Below are positions 40,634 to 55,200 of a stretch of 64,000 bases of DNA, piece by piece. The position numbers were made by a program, and so were the translations under genes. This DNA comes from Corbicula japonica. Its lineage: Eukaryota; Mollusca; Bivalvia; Venerida; Cyrenidae. The notes under the pieces were generated by a model, which was given only the letters and a program-made list of their open reading frames with translations, did not search any database and was not told the DNA's origin. The stretch spans positions 310,001 through 374,000 of the forward strand of contig JAZAYU010000197.1 of assembly GCA_038501625.1 (NCBI GenBank), written 5' to 3'. The stretch's first letter is position 1, and every line of letters starts with the position of its first letter.

Positions 40634-43600
40634 CTGTAATCCAATCAGCGGAATTCCTCTTAAATAGTTTTTAATACAAATCACATTTTACAAGTATTTA
40701 GCTATTCGTTTTACTGATTGGCAAAAAGACCTTTCGAATACCTTATTTAAATATTGATAAAAATACTTAATTTTGATTGCACGAGCGTTCCACGTTTTTT
40801 TTTGCCTGTCTAGTCTTGATAAAATATGTAGGGTAAGAATTAACTTTGAAAGGTAAAATCTTAATACAATACAGCATTAATGAAGGTCAAATCTTAATTT
40901 AATATATCAAAATAAAAATAGAAAATAATAAAAGAATACCAGCATGAGTTCGCCCTAAACGAGATAGTATTTTGACAGGGGATCTTAGAATATAAATCCT
41001 GTGAATTGGTTAAGATAATGTACGGGGAGACCTTTTACAGCCGCCACACGGCAAAAACAACGCCAGAGCTAAAATAAAACAAAGCAGGAAGTATATCCTT
41101 GGGGGTGATTGAACAATATCCAAATTTATATTGGCTTGGATATTGCAACGACCAATCTTTAAACCGGCCGAAATATATGTCCGCGGCGTATTTTGAAAGA
41201 ATACATCTACAATCTGCATTTTTCTTTTTATTCGCATTTATTGTCGTTTCTACCACTATCGCATTAATATGATTGTCCGCATCTTTCATACACAAACAAT
41301 CTGAACCAATGAAAAAATTCAGTACTTTTTTTAAATTCCATTTTAATGAAAACAATCATAAATCTATAGACTTATTTATGTTGTATTATTCTTCAAGTCC
41401 CGATGTGGTTATTTGATTAACAGTAATGCATATTTATGCCGACATAGCATAGCCTTTGGTTGAGAGCAACTCAGAATGTTTACTATTAAACAATACACAT
41501 TTCGATCCGCTCTTAAGACTGCGCGATATGAAGATAATTATGCTATTTGTTCTTAATTAATATGCATACCATTCTATGGTCCCCTAATAATAGAATGTTT
41601 GTTTTCCGTTAATGATAAAGAACGTAACTAAACAGACTATTAAAGATCTAAAAATAAAAATGCTGCTTTTTAAAGCGGCCAAAAAGCAAAGTTTAAAAAC
41701 AATTAGCAGCTGTATCCTAAGGTTGCTTGAACAACACTACAAGTTCTATACAAGCTGTGGTGTGATAACAATAAATGCTAAAATTGGATCGAAGCTTACT
41801 ACCTTTTAATTCAAATATTTTGTGCGATATTACAACACAAAATCAATGGCTGATTATAGTTACTGACTGTAATGTTAAGAAACGAATACCTCATATTTCA
41901 TACATTACCTAAAATTCATCAATAACCTCAATTACACTTTGTCAAATTTCTTAACTTTTGAACTTAAAAAAATCAACTTAATTGACAAACATTTGCGATG
42001 TTGATTTTGCTAATACATTTAGTATTCATTGCAGTTATTCAGCCAATTAAAAAATCAGATTTTGCGACACTACAGCTATCTATGAAAAAGGGAAGTGAGT
42101 GTTGCATTAAAAGTTATTTAAATTAATACTATGTTAGCGTACTAAACGCCTAATGTAAACATCTGATAAAACAATCTTAATAAAATCCAAAGGAAAACGT
42201 CTAAGTCGAAACTTCATTGAACAGTTTACAACCCACACGAAAGTTTCATAGGTTTTAGGTATTTAAGTTGTCTCCCCGTACACTCAATCAGTGCTGTTTT
42301 CAATTTATCGTTTAAAGACCGTTGAGTACGATATTCATTTATGTGTGTGAATATCGAGTTGTGCTCAATCCAGGGTTACGCGGCTTGCTCTGTGGCTCAT
42401 TTTCATCTACCTAAGATATACACGCAGGACACATATAAGTGGTTATTTAAGATTAATACCAATTCATAAACTAAGATTATATTAAATAATAAAAAATGGA
42501 AGCGGAAAGAGGTAATGCCTCGTGCAGAAATCGCATTACATATTGCTACATGTCTATAGAAATTGGAAGAGTATACATCATTTAAACAAAAGACCTCAAG
42601 ACCTCCGAGTTTAAAATGTTAATTTATATTTTGTTAGAAAGCTGTTACAAAAAATACCAATTTCGAGATAATGTTTTTTTTATAACTGCATTGCGACGCA
42701 TAAGAGTTTATCCCCTATTTACGGCGCCAGCGTTTTTTTTTTAAATCTCATACACGTAAATTCTGAAGTCTCTATTCTAAAACTTTGACTTAACCTGTTT
42801 TGTCAGTTATGATCAACATTTTATATTTCAAAAGAAAACACACACGATTAAATAAGGCACATCACAGTTTATCTTAAGGTATCACTAACATTACAAATGG
42901 CGAAAACCTGCCAAAATTTTAAAAATGAATTTTGGGGGAAATACTCATTGCTACATAGATTTTAGTGAAGAAATATATTTATCTAAGTATGTACTAATGT
43001 TTTCCAGGACAATTTAGTCTAATTCATGTTTTAATTACACAGCACATACTACAACAAAAGAAAAACCGTTTGCACGAGAACTCTGAAATTCACGGACAAT
43101 ACACCAAAGCAACTCATTCCTGAAGTAATTATATGCTGGTCTACAATGTTTAGTGCCAATTCGTCAAAATAATGTTACGGCTTGTTTTGTTTTAGTATGT
43201 GCTTGGTAATTAAAACATGAATAAGAATATAATTGAGCTTGCAAACAGTAGTACATACTTAGATAAATACATTTCTTTGCTAAAATCTAGGTGGCAATAA
43301 GTATTTACCCCAAAATCTAATTTTGAAATTTTAGTCAGTTATCGTCATTTGCAATGTTTGCGACCTCTTAACAGTGTCCTTTAACTAGATCAATTTTAAT
43401 CTTGCAAATAATTATAAGTGTGCATGGGTGGAGGTTGTGGGGTTATGCATTAGACAAACTTGATGATGTTATCGTGATATGTTATGAAAGGAAACGATTC
43501 TAATTATTTCAAACTTGAAGATAATGCTTTTGAATCTTTTCTACAATATATATATATAAGTAGTGAAACACAATGAAACCTCCACAACTGTTCCAGATCT

Positions 43601-43790
43601 AGATCAAGTTTAAACTGCGCAATTAACTCTGTCATTAGCCAACTGGGTATTAAATTATATTTTATCAGTATGGTAGTATTATAGTGCATGTTGTATTTCA
43701 TGTTTAAAAGTATCAATGTGTTTTATATCTGTTAGACATAATGCAATTCAGAATTAGTACTATTTATTGATAGTGATGCATAAACAAATA
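40634..43790. other. Upstream region of VWDE-like copy B
   Basis: Aligned in part with 3039-5240. No exon is recognised. It carries two gtacggggagac elements in opposite orientation (41020 and 42270) and, within B-specific sequence at about 42070-43220, a shorter relative of the 8636-9588 foldback (about 42880-43375). Confidence 0.5.
43551..43560 (+). promoter_or_regulatory. Possible TATA element of VWDE-like copy B
   Basis: TATATATAAG at the end of a longer TA run, in the same context (ctacaatata, agtagtgaaac) as 5003-5012. Its conservation may only reflect recent duplication. Confidence 0.25.
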
Positions 43791-46170
43791 ATGCTGTTTC
43801 ATGTGTTTGTGATTTTAAAATTGGCATCTTACAGCGGTGAGTTCTTATAATTTATGCAAACTAATACAATGTTGTTATAAACATAGTCGTATTTCAAACA
43901 CAAGCTTTTGAGTTACTAGCTGTATGAAGTTATTCGGTGTAGTGCATCCTGATAACATTATAAGTTTCTTGCATGTGTGTGAGGTAAAGATGGAAAAATC
44001 TGTCACCGAGGGAACGAGGCTCTGCCGAGTTCCCGCAAAAACAGTTCACCCGAGGTGACAGATTTTTCTATCTTTACCGAATGACGCATGCAAGATACAT
44101 TTTCTTGCATACGCTGTAGTGTTCATAACAGTTGTGTTTGTGTATACAAACTTAATTTTGTCGCTTAACGCTCAAATTTTGACGTTTACGCAAACCTTGT
44201 GTTGTAAATAACGTCACTAACTTGAATAAATAACGTCAAATACTTGAAGACGTGACATCACTCATTTAGCACGTGAACGTTATCTTTTTCCTAGGGAAAT
44301 GATATGATTTTCTTTCCCCGTTAAATCATGCGGAAATACTTATCCGGTATGCAAGAATGGCATATCCCAAATAGTATTTCGATCTTAAGAGCAATCATTC
44401 CTTAAAGTGAAATAGATACAACTTCTTTGCATTGACCGAGTCTTTCAATATATATTGTTTGTTTTCTGTTCTAAATGTTCTCTGTTTACAGGTCAAGAAT
44501 GCATCGAGACGGCAACACCACTTGACAGAATGAACACCAGAAGTGTGAATTATACAGCAACGACTTCCGGTACTGATAACAAGTTGTTTCCAGGATGGTA
44601 TAGTACCATGTATAATGGCTCTCAGTTCATCATCGCAGACAGCAACCACCGTCCAGCTTCAACAAACAGCTGTGGAACAGTATTCCCGATATATATGACT
44701 GGTAGAAATGATTTACAAGTTTGTAACCCCTCGGGTTCTATTTTTCGTTAATTGTTTCTGGTGTCTATTTTGAAGTTGATCATTGTATTACCCTTGCTCT
44801 TGATTCCTCTCTTTTTGTTGGTTGTGTGGGAAGATTGTGTCTTTTGGATGTTTCCATTTCTGATAGGCATATTTCACTGTTTTAGAAGTTAGTTGCAAGT
44901 TACGAGCGTTATAAGTTGCTGGTTTTAGGTAAATTTGTCTTTATTCTAGACATTATCAGTTTTCGTGTATATTTTAAATTTGTTAATTTTTCTCGGTTGG
45001 TCTTATTTACTAAGATTGTCATACAACCTGTTTACTTTACACGGTAATATGTTTAAAAGAGTTTTGAGAAAAAAAAACAATCATTTATTAATTGTCTATT
45101 TTATGGAAATTAATATCTTCATACCAATTCCTACTTGAAAGTAAGTTTTTTTTTCGATTTATACAATGTTATTCACATTTGGGTTTGATTACCTGCGTGC
45201 ACACTGAAAAGAACATACTTGTGTAGGTGTACATCCGAGCATAGAACCTATCACAGAGGAACCTATTGATGCTTTAATCTGCACTTTGGTCAGAAGTAAC
45301 GGTTCTTGTAGCAGCTACCGATTTATCAAAATTCGGAAATGCAATGGACAAATTCAGTATTTCCTCAATCCCGCTTGGTCGCCAACGCTGGACTTCAGTG
45401 GATATTGCTTTGGTAAGTTTTTCATTTTACTTGGAACACAACGTTAAAACAGAAAGTGAGTAGTAAGTAAAATTACATATTAAGAAGAATTTATACTCAC
45501 TACATATAATCCTTTTGTAAAAAAGAGTTTGCTAAACTTTAGTTGTTGTAACAAGAATTGAACAGATTTAGTTATACAACTCAAATTCACATTTGTTTCG
45601 GAGAAGTTAGCGCTGCTCTTACGGACATTTTCATAAAAAGTAATACGTTACTGTTACAGTAACTGCTAGTTACTTCTTTTGTGTTTTAAGAAATGTGCTT
45701 TATGGGTTCCTTAAATCTACTGAAATAAATGAAACATAATAAAGCTACCGAACACGACCGACACAGATCAAGTAGTGTGAGGCTTGGTTTGATTGGGCCA
45801 TTGACCATTGACAGTTATGGAAATGCATAATACTGCCCACACCGGGTTGATTGCTACTTAGTATTTACATTATATGTATCGCGCTCAAGGGTTTACATAT
45901 ATAGTAAATGATAACAACACTTACCGAATGTACGGGGAGACTTTTTACAGCCGCCTCAAACATCGGTTATGTATTATGTAACATTGCTAATGTATTATTT
46001 AAATAGATGATAAAAACATGTTTTGAAAGTTTGCAATATCGCTAAATAATTGAGGCGGATTGACTCGCTGGACTCTATTGATTCTAATCTAAGCGTAAAT
46101 CATCATTGATATTTTGTATTATCACTTATTGTGCAGTATACATTTTTTGTAAATCGGTTAACGGTTTCAT

Positions 46171-46224
<54 letters not shown>

Positions 46225-49200
46225 ACGTTTATCTACGCAACCTTTTATATTGCTATGGGCTTTCGCTAAACTGGTCGATTTCCTGTTAAAGCTTTTATCA
46301 TTTATACGTTACAAGTTTTGTGCAGTGTGGATGCCGTACAAACGTCTACCCGTACACAAAAGTCTTTATTATCATTAGTTTAAATCGATTACCCGTATTA
46401 TATGATTTTGGTCAGATTTAACAGTTTTATTTGTGCAACCTTTTTTGTGGCTATTCCAGCGCAGATGGTAGCGTTATCCGACTAATGTTGCTAGTCGTTG
46501 TCGCCGTTTCAGTTCAAACATTTATAATTTCTAATATCTTTCGACTTTTAAACGTAAGAACAATTTTTCAGTAGTTTGCATTTATGATTGTAGATCTGTC
46601 GGAAAACATATTGACGACAAATAATGTTGGTAAGAACACTAAAATTGTTTTTTTTAACTCTTCACAATTTTGTCATATATCTCTTTCCCTTCGGCAGACC
46701 AATAAAAGTAAAGAAATATAGTGTTATGTGGTTGCATTTAAGTTTGGATACACAAGTTGTTCGAAAAAAGCTTTATTTACATAGAACGGACACACACAAA
46801 AAGGAAATACCGATCGCACAAGAACTCTGTAAAGGCTGTTTAAAACATCTAGAAAAATAATACAGATATTGCATAAACACTCCGACTGATATTTTGCGGT
46901 TATCTGTCCAAAACATCATAAATTTTAAGTAGCACATCAAAATGTTTCGACCGTCAAACTGAAACTTCACCCGGAAGTACGCTTTTCTTGAATTTCTTCA
47001 AAGCCCTTAATTATTTTGACGAATTTGCACAAATGATCGTAGACCAGCATATACCTATTTAATTTATTAGTTGTTTTTGTAAATTATCCATGAATTTCAA
47101 AGATGTCATGCAAATAGTTTGTCTTTTGTTTTAGTATGTGCTTGCAAACATTAGTTAATCCTAAGATAAATACATTTCTTCAATAAAATCTAGGTGGCAA
47201 TGAGTATTTTCCCCAAAATTCATTTCAGAAATTTTAGCCAGTTTGCGCCATTCGCAACGTTAGTGATATCTTAACTATTTGAAAATTTAATCCATTAACA
47301 TTTAAAGTTACTCTCATGCATAAATGGACAATAACAAAACAGAATAACAAAAGCTTGGTCATAAATGTTTTCGACATTCTACAAGAGGAGATAAATATAT
47401 TGTATTATTGCAACATTCATGAAATGGCCTCATTTAACATTGTCATCGGAAACAAATGGTTAGGAAATCTAAAATCTCTGTATTATTACCCAGGAAACAT
47501 TTGACGTCGAAAAGACTTTGGATAGACGTCGGACCTTGACGTCGGATTAACGTTGGATTTTGGTTGGAAATGAAAGTTTTTAGACGTCATTTCCCGACGT
47601 CGGATTGACGTCGGATTCCGACCAAAATCCAACCACATTCCGACCAGAATCCGACCAAAATCGAACCTCTTCCCTTTTCCTTTTATTACTATCAGTGTAA
47701 AAACACTGTTTTAAAAATACCATCAATGTGTTTTATATTAATTCATCACTAAACCTCATTCCGACCAGAATCCGACCAAAATCGAACCTCTTCCCTTTTC
47801 CTTTTATTACTATCAGTGTAAAAACACTGTTTTAAAAATACCATCAATGTGTTTTATATTAATTCATCACTAAACCTCTCTTGTAAACGTAATGTGTTTT
47901 ATTAGCTCCGTATTATAACAATAGCCCGTTAGCGAGACTTATTTGGGACGAAACGTATTTCATGAAAACAACTCCACGTGTCTTGTCTTATACATATAGT
48001 GGGCATGCATTTCAACAAGATTTAAGCTAAACTAGACTTAAACAACAAACTACGATACGAAAAAACTTACTTGCTTTATCCTTCTTCTCTGGCAAATATA
48101 AAATAATCTTTTTCCTTCTGTGTTTGTTTGGCGATTTTGTCTTTGTTCTTTGTTTCTTTGTTTCAAATGGCGCGGATTGTTTACATTTAGATTCGATTGC
48201 ACAGGTTTCGATAATATCCCTTCCACTGAACAGCAAAAACCATTCAAATTAAGAAAAAAACATTTGTTCATATTTTTTAAATTAATTTTATTATATGTGT
48301 AGAAAATTTGGGAAAAAAGTTATTCGAAAATAATTTTTCCTAGCTGGTTAAGAAGTCAAATATATCTGACCAAAAACCGACGTCTATCCGACGTAATTTT
48401 CCGACGTCTAAACGACGCATTTTCGACGTCGGATTAACGTTGGATTTACGTCGCGACCAAAATCCAACCTAAATCCAACGTCGTTTTGACGTCGGGTGTT
48501 TACTGGGTATATTTGCACCGTGTGTTAATTCAAAAATGAGAGTATGTAATCATTGACTTTTGCCATATGCTAAGGTATTTCGAGCAGTATTTATTTTTAT
48601 TAAATCGAACTATAGAAAGTACTTATAGATTAAAGCACTCCGCAAGGATGAACATTTGGGATACACATAAAACGATACCATAATTTTATATTATCACTAT
48701 TCACTCAACAGCATCACATACTATCGGAAAGGGAGGGAATTTACGAAAATGCAAACTTAGTTAAAAGTAATATTTTAAATTATTTATAAATAACTAATTA
48801 AAAACAAACTTTTAAATTAAATTAGTAGGAACTCTTCTAAAATGGAAACTTCTTATTTTAAATAGAACGATTATGCAGTGAAACAGCAAAACCTCTCGAC
48901 AGAATGGACACCAGGAGTGTGAACAATACATCAACGAATTACAATACTGACACTTTTTTGCCGGAAGGATGGTATAGTACCACGTTTAATTGCATGCAAT
49001 ATCTTATCGCAGACAGCAACCACAAACCACCGTCAACTCAACGATGCGGAACACAAAATCCTATTTATATGAGAGGTACGTTTGAATTATGTTCGACAAC
49101 TTTAATCATGTTAATCAAGTGTTAGAAATATGTTCAACAACTTACACCATATTAATTAAGTGCAACAACTGACATCCTCATTAATTATTAAATAAGTGTT

Positions 49201-52200
49201 TGAATTGACCTTACGCTGGTCGTTTAACTGACAGTGCAAGTAACCAATCAGAGTATCGCGCTGATAAGCCTTATTACTATCCACCATTTTGTCCGTCAAA
49301 CTGACCAGCATGTCTGACATCAAATGTTCAAGTTTAATAAAAGATTTTCATAAATAATGGTGAAAAGGTGCTGCTACGGCACTTGCAATTCTGACACTAG
49401 ATATCCGGAGAGGCAAGCGATTGGAATAAAGTTCATTCCGTTCCCTAAACCAAATACAAATCTGGAAAAAGCTAAATATATTGTTTAATTGATAAAACGA
49501 GGGACTTTTTAAAAATAATCTATTACCGGTAGATAAATGATATTAACGGGATAATTTATTCTAAATTTCAATTATCTGTCATACTTTGTTAGCGTTTATT
49601 AAAGATTTTTGCTTTTGGAATGATTCTGGATGTTGAATATGTACATCATCTTAATCCCGTTTGATAATGAAACAACCAAAAAAAAAATCTTTAAAAATAC
49701 CTTACTGATTTTAGAATGGCCATGCTGGTGTTTGTTTTAAATTCAAAATGTTTATCATTGGAAGAAGCTAAACAACCGCACCAACAGATTGTTATAATAC
49801 TGTAAAGTTTAAAAAAATCTGCATTCTGTCAATCGCTGTTATATGGGGTCATTAGATAGATTATGACACGTCTTGTAATAACACCGTGTGTTTCTGTTAA
49901 TTTTATTTCGAATTTAGACAATTATTTATATTAATTTGTTTTTCTTTATATTAAGTTTTACAAAATTTAACACTAAAAAAGTATTCGAATAGCCCGTGGG
50001 TCTTCAAATATTCAAATGCTCGAATATTCTTTGTCATCCCTAAAATATATTATAGAGTTGTATGACTTATTAATGTAATTCAAATTATTGAAAGGTTCGC
50101 CACAATTCTAGTCTAGTTTTGGTATATCATTTTAAAACACTGGTCTCTAATAAATTCATTTTATTTTGAGAAAAAACAAAACAAATACATGTAATACTCT
50201 TTAACAATAGTAACTATTCATTTGGGTATATCTGGTATATTGTTTTACGATTACATCAAAACTAATTTAAAAATCAAACTTTTGTAAAATAATAAACCAT
50301 TTCAAGTGAATAAATGGTAAGGTAAACTATATTGTTTCACGGGTAGATTGAAATGTCTTTAGTAAAAGGGTTTGAAATGTCTTCAATGTAAAGGGTTTAA
50401 ACATAAATTGAGGGGTTGATATGTCTTATTTTATGGGTTGAATTGTCCAATAGGATAGGGGTTTTCATTTAAGGGATTGGAAAGTATAGGGATTGAAAAG
50501 TCTTCCTTTTGAATGATGGGTTGAAATGCTTAGGGTTTGAAATGTCTGGCACCCCTTGATATAAAGTGTTTCCGTTATCATGTGTTATTTTAAAGTCTTC
50601 CAAGTAACAGCCCGATATAAAAGTTTTTGCTATTTGTTTCTTTCGTGACAATAAGTTACATTTAAAGTACTTTATTCTAAAATCATCGGGTATGTGTGCG
50701 AGCCTACCGACTCGATTATCCATTTTATTTGATGGACATCGGAAGAGTAGTTCCCCTTGAAAATCGGTGGGCGTTGTTACGGAAGCTCTAGCGTAAGGTC
50801 AATTATGTTCAACAACTTACACCATATAAATGAAGTGACTAAATTAGTTTCAACTTCTAACACCATATTAATTAAGTGTTTGAATTATGTTCAACAACTA
50901 ATTAATTAAGTGTTTGAATTATGTTCAACAACTTACACCATATTAATTAAATTTTTGAATTATGTATAACAAATACCATTATATTAATTAAGTCGTTTAA
51001 TTATGTTCAACTACTTACACCATATTAATTAAATTTTTGAATTATGTATAACAAATACCATTATATTAATAAAGTCTTTTAATTATGTTCAACTACTTAC
51101 ACCATGTTAATCAAGTGTTTGAATTATATAAATAAAGAGAGTTTTTCGTAATTAAAATACATGTCATAAATAATAATTAAATATAACAGAATGTTAAATC
51201 AACAAAAAAACAACACGGTTGGTACCAATCGTTAAAGTTGAAATTGTTGTTTACTAGGTGCACATCCTAGCTTTGAACTTATTACCGAGATGCCTTTAGA
51301 TGGAATAGTCTGTTTCCGGTCCAACATTGTAGTATGTACGTTGGTAGCACCTGTTAAAATCCGGAAGTGCAATGGACAAATACAGTACTACTTTCACAAC
51401 TTCACTTGGCTTTATGGTGCTGGTGTTTGCTTTGGTAATATTTGTTTTTAAATTAGTACATTATATTTAAGGATAATTTAAATTTACATATATAAAGATA
51501 ATTATTTGTTATTAATACATCTTCAGTTTATCGTCGGATTATTTACAGGATAAAAACTTCGGAGCTTTAATATTTGTTTAGATACTTTAAAAAGTTTACA
51601 TTTATGTTTTTAGATCCATGGTTTAAGAATGACAGTGGTAAGACCTTTTTGTTCTGTATGCGAAATAAATATAATAAGTGAAAACAACATTATAGCATAT
51701 AGGTCTTTTCAGAGTTTCTTGGGCTGTTAATCCCAAATACTCTATATTCAAGCCAATCAGTACATTTATCTTTGCTTTTTATAGACAACTTAAAACAACT
51801 GATCTATTGATATACACTACTTTTTAATTTAATTATCTTTGACACTGATTCACATGTGATATGCCATCTAGATGTTTAACTTGCTAATCAATCAATTTTT
51901 ATCGTCATGAAGATAAGGAAGATAATTCTTATGTTTTGTTTGATGTTTAAACATAAGCTGGCACTTAATAGTTAATGATATATGATTATAATATATATAA
52001 GTTCAAAACACATCTCTAAGCAATATTTTAAAATAAATTTTGTAAAAAATATTGAGTTGCGCTCAACCCGTGTCTATGTAGCGTGGACAGTTTTTTGCTT
52101 ACAATGAGGACTTGAAGCATTTTAAAGAAATATTAATTTTGAAGACATTAATCGCTATTCTGAAATAAGTATCTTCGAAAGCATACATTCCGTTACAAGC

Positions 52201-55200
52201 AGTTTATAGAAATATATATATAAATTATTTGATTGTGAGTATTTATTTGATTTTATTCTCGTAGAAAATGAAAATGGCTTTGTCACAGAAAGTGGTCATT
52301 TTGATTACTTTAGCAAAAACAATATAATAATTTTTCATCCCATTAATGGTATCTGCGCTGCACAAAAGTACATAATTGCATTAATAATTTGTTTAATAAG
52401 ATTTAGGCATTGTTTTTAGAATCACAGCATTACTACGCGCTCATTCAATACAAAGACTGCGTTTTCTTTAATTTGTAAGCTGGCATAAGTATGTGGTGTC
52501 GGACAAATTTGCAGCAACAATTGCATTTTAATATGTTTCTAAAATATATAGTGACATATATATAATTCAATGATTAACAATTCTACTTTCGCATAAGACT
52601 GTTTGGTGTAAAAAAAATTGAAATAAAAGATATAAATATAGTAAACGGTCGACTAAGGCGCTTACGTTATTGAAATGTATTTAGATTTAGCATGTCACCA
52701 CATACCGGTGTGTGTTTTGTTGCTGTTCATTTTCAAAAAGGAAAACGTAACGTATCTAGAAGACTTAAGTACTACCGAACATAGAATGTTCATAATTATT
52801 AAAATTACTCTCAGTGTTAATTTCTCTCAATTGATTATTCATCAAGGTTTGCCTTGTCATTATACATACTCACTATAATTCTTTTGCTATTTCTGGCATC
52901 TTCGAATATAGTGGGTCCTGGTATGGAACCCCAGTGGCAAACTGTTTTTCCACTGACCGTTCCAGGGCGGTTACACCTCGGTTTATCATTTTCCATGCAG
53001 TTGATTCTGTTTTGAAGATGATCCTCTTATAAACCCATGAACTTGTTTCAGTCTGATTTAACGATGTAAAGAGGCTGTATCTTCTAGATGTGAAAATTTC
53101 TGCCATGTGTATTTAAACTAAAAAAAAAGTTTTGTGCTTGATGTTAAAACTTGCTAAGCCTCGGTATTATTTAATTATTTAAGTTGATAATAATGATACA
53201 TATATACATTCATGTCAATCCATAAAACAAATAACGGAACTGATTAAAATGAATTATAAATATTGCAAAGGTAAAAGTCGGAATATTTTGCGCATGTAAT
53301 TATAACAGTCTTTAAATGCATATTTAGTTTCACTATTTGACATTAAAATTAATATCAACATAGTTTTCAAATTAAATCTTCTTAATCGTTATCTTATTCA
53401 AATAATTATAAAAAATGGTTAGAATGTTTATTTAAACTTGTCATATTATAAGTTACATGTCATCAGCATGTAAAAATCAAGAGGTTATAATGAACTGAAC
53501 AATTTCATCGAATGAATAAATATAACTCAACAACAGATTTAGTGTATATACATGTAAATATGAAATACGGCCTTCATAACAGTCAGCAGCACAAGTAGAT
53601 AAATTGGGTTTTGTTTGCTGCGGCTATCTGCATAATGATAAGTAGATATATATTCTTTAATCCGATTACCACAACTTAACTTCATGTTTTAAACAAATTT
53701 CCGGACATTCGAATACAAAAACAGTATTTGAATTTTTTTTGTCAAACGGAATATTCGAATGTTCGCATATTCGGTTTCATCCCAATATACGGCGAGTGAC
53801 ATCATCTTGATGTACCACAAAGCACAAACTGCCATATTGGCATATGTTAACACGGATCTTTGAAAGCCAATGACAGCCAATGAAAAATTGAATTGGTAAG
53901 CTCGTCATGATTGGGCCTGATCAAAGAACGTAATGGAAATACATGGTATCGTTGCCAACACCGCCAAGCAATGGGTTAAGCGCAATACAATATTTACATC
54001 AGTAAACGGTACAATTCAATTTTGAGCCTACCTTAACGATAGTTATGAACATAGGACCTTAAATTAGCAATTTTCATAAATGTACCATTCCATGTTCAGC
54101 GGATGATCGTATAAAAGAATGGGTTTGTTCTAAACGAGAACTGAATTTTAAATTCACTTTTTCTTTAAAGATTGCATTACAGCAACAACGTCAATTGCGA
54201 CATCAACATCAACGAAGCTTTTAGCATCAGCAACATCGACATCAACGTCAAAAACCATTATTTCGACGACGACATCAATACAACCAACTCCAGTAACTAC
54301 AACTTTTCCGACGACGGCTGTCACAATCACACCTTCGAGGACAGAAACAACCTCCTTGTCTACTTCCTTTACGATTACGTCGACGAAAACATTAAGTACA
54401 TCACCAACAAACACAAAATCTTCGATAACTATGACAACAACTAGTACTACCAAAACGACATTACATGCAAACTCATCAATTATCCCGACGACAACAAGAA
54501 CCTCATCAACATTTACTCAGGTGACAATATCATCTCCAACGACCACAACACCCTTATCTACTTTTGCTATTAAAACATTTCTAACAAATTCAACAATATC
54601 ACCGGCAACAATAACATCGACGACGAAAATTTCTCCAACGATTTCAACAACATTGACATCCTCTGTTACAACTCCAACGACGTCAAAATCAGGTACAATA
54701 TCGACAACAAATACTTCTCCAAAGACGACTGTAACAACAATTCAGACAACACAATCAACAACAATAATGAAAACAACTCATACAACGACAACAACACCTA
54801 TGCCAACAACAACTGAAAAAGGTAAACTTTTTAAAAACTATTTATTAAAGAAGTATAAAAGTATAGAAGTTCTTTGGTTGTATAACAAGGTAGACATTCG
54901 TGTTTTTCCAATCTAAAAAAATAATCCTTTAGGAGATATTTCCGTGACGTCATAGCGTAGTCACGTGAAGGGGTTTTCCGCTGTGGTTGGCAAAAGCATC
55001 AATAGACAACCATAAATTATAGAAAGTTACCTGTGAATTGCATGTAAACAAAAATAAAAATGGTCGTTTCTTGTTGTGTTACGGGATGCAGTCAAAGGTA
55101 CGAAGCTGGAGTATCTTTCTACAGATTTCCTAAGAATACTACACGGAGAACTATGTGGTTTGCGGCCGTGAAATGATGTAAATTTGGACAGTAAAATTCA

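Larger units (their letters stand above)
49080..51125 (+). repeat. ~50-bp minisatellite in intron 5 of copy B, split by a transposon
   Basis: Units with gaattatgttcaacaactt occur at about 49080-49206 and again at 50802-51125. The insertion at 49207-50801 lies inside a gaattatg of the array. The right part has more units than copy A. Confidence 0.75.
39211..54343 (+). repeat. Segmental duplication, unit B
   Basis: Partner of 637-15645, same orientation, about 38.6 kb downstream. It includes the far end of the C1q exon that unit A lacks, so B probably preserves the older junction. Insertions present only here: 47489-48507, 49207-50801, a GAT microsatellite, and repeat sequence around 42070-43220. 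Confidence 0.9.

Noticed and set aside
50469..50723. 84-residue - strand frame in the THAP element
   Set aside because: It begins in non-repetitive sequence but runs into the low-complexity ladder. No transposase motif was seen, so it is not called as a gene.
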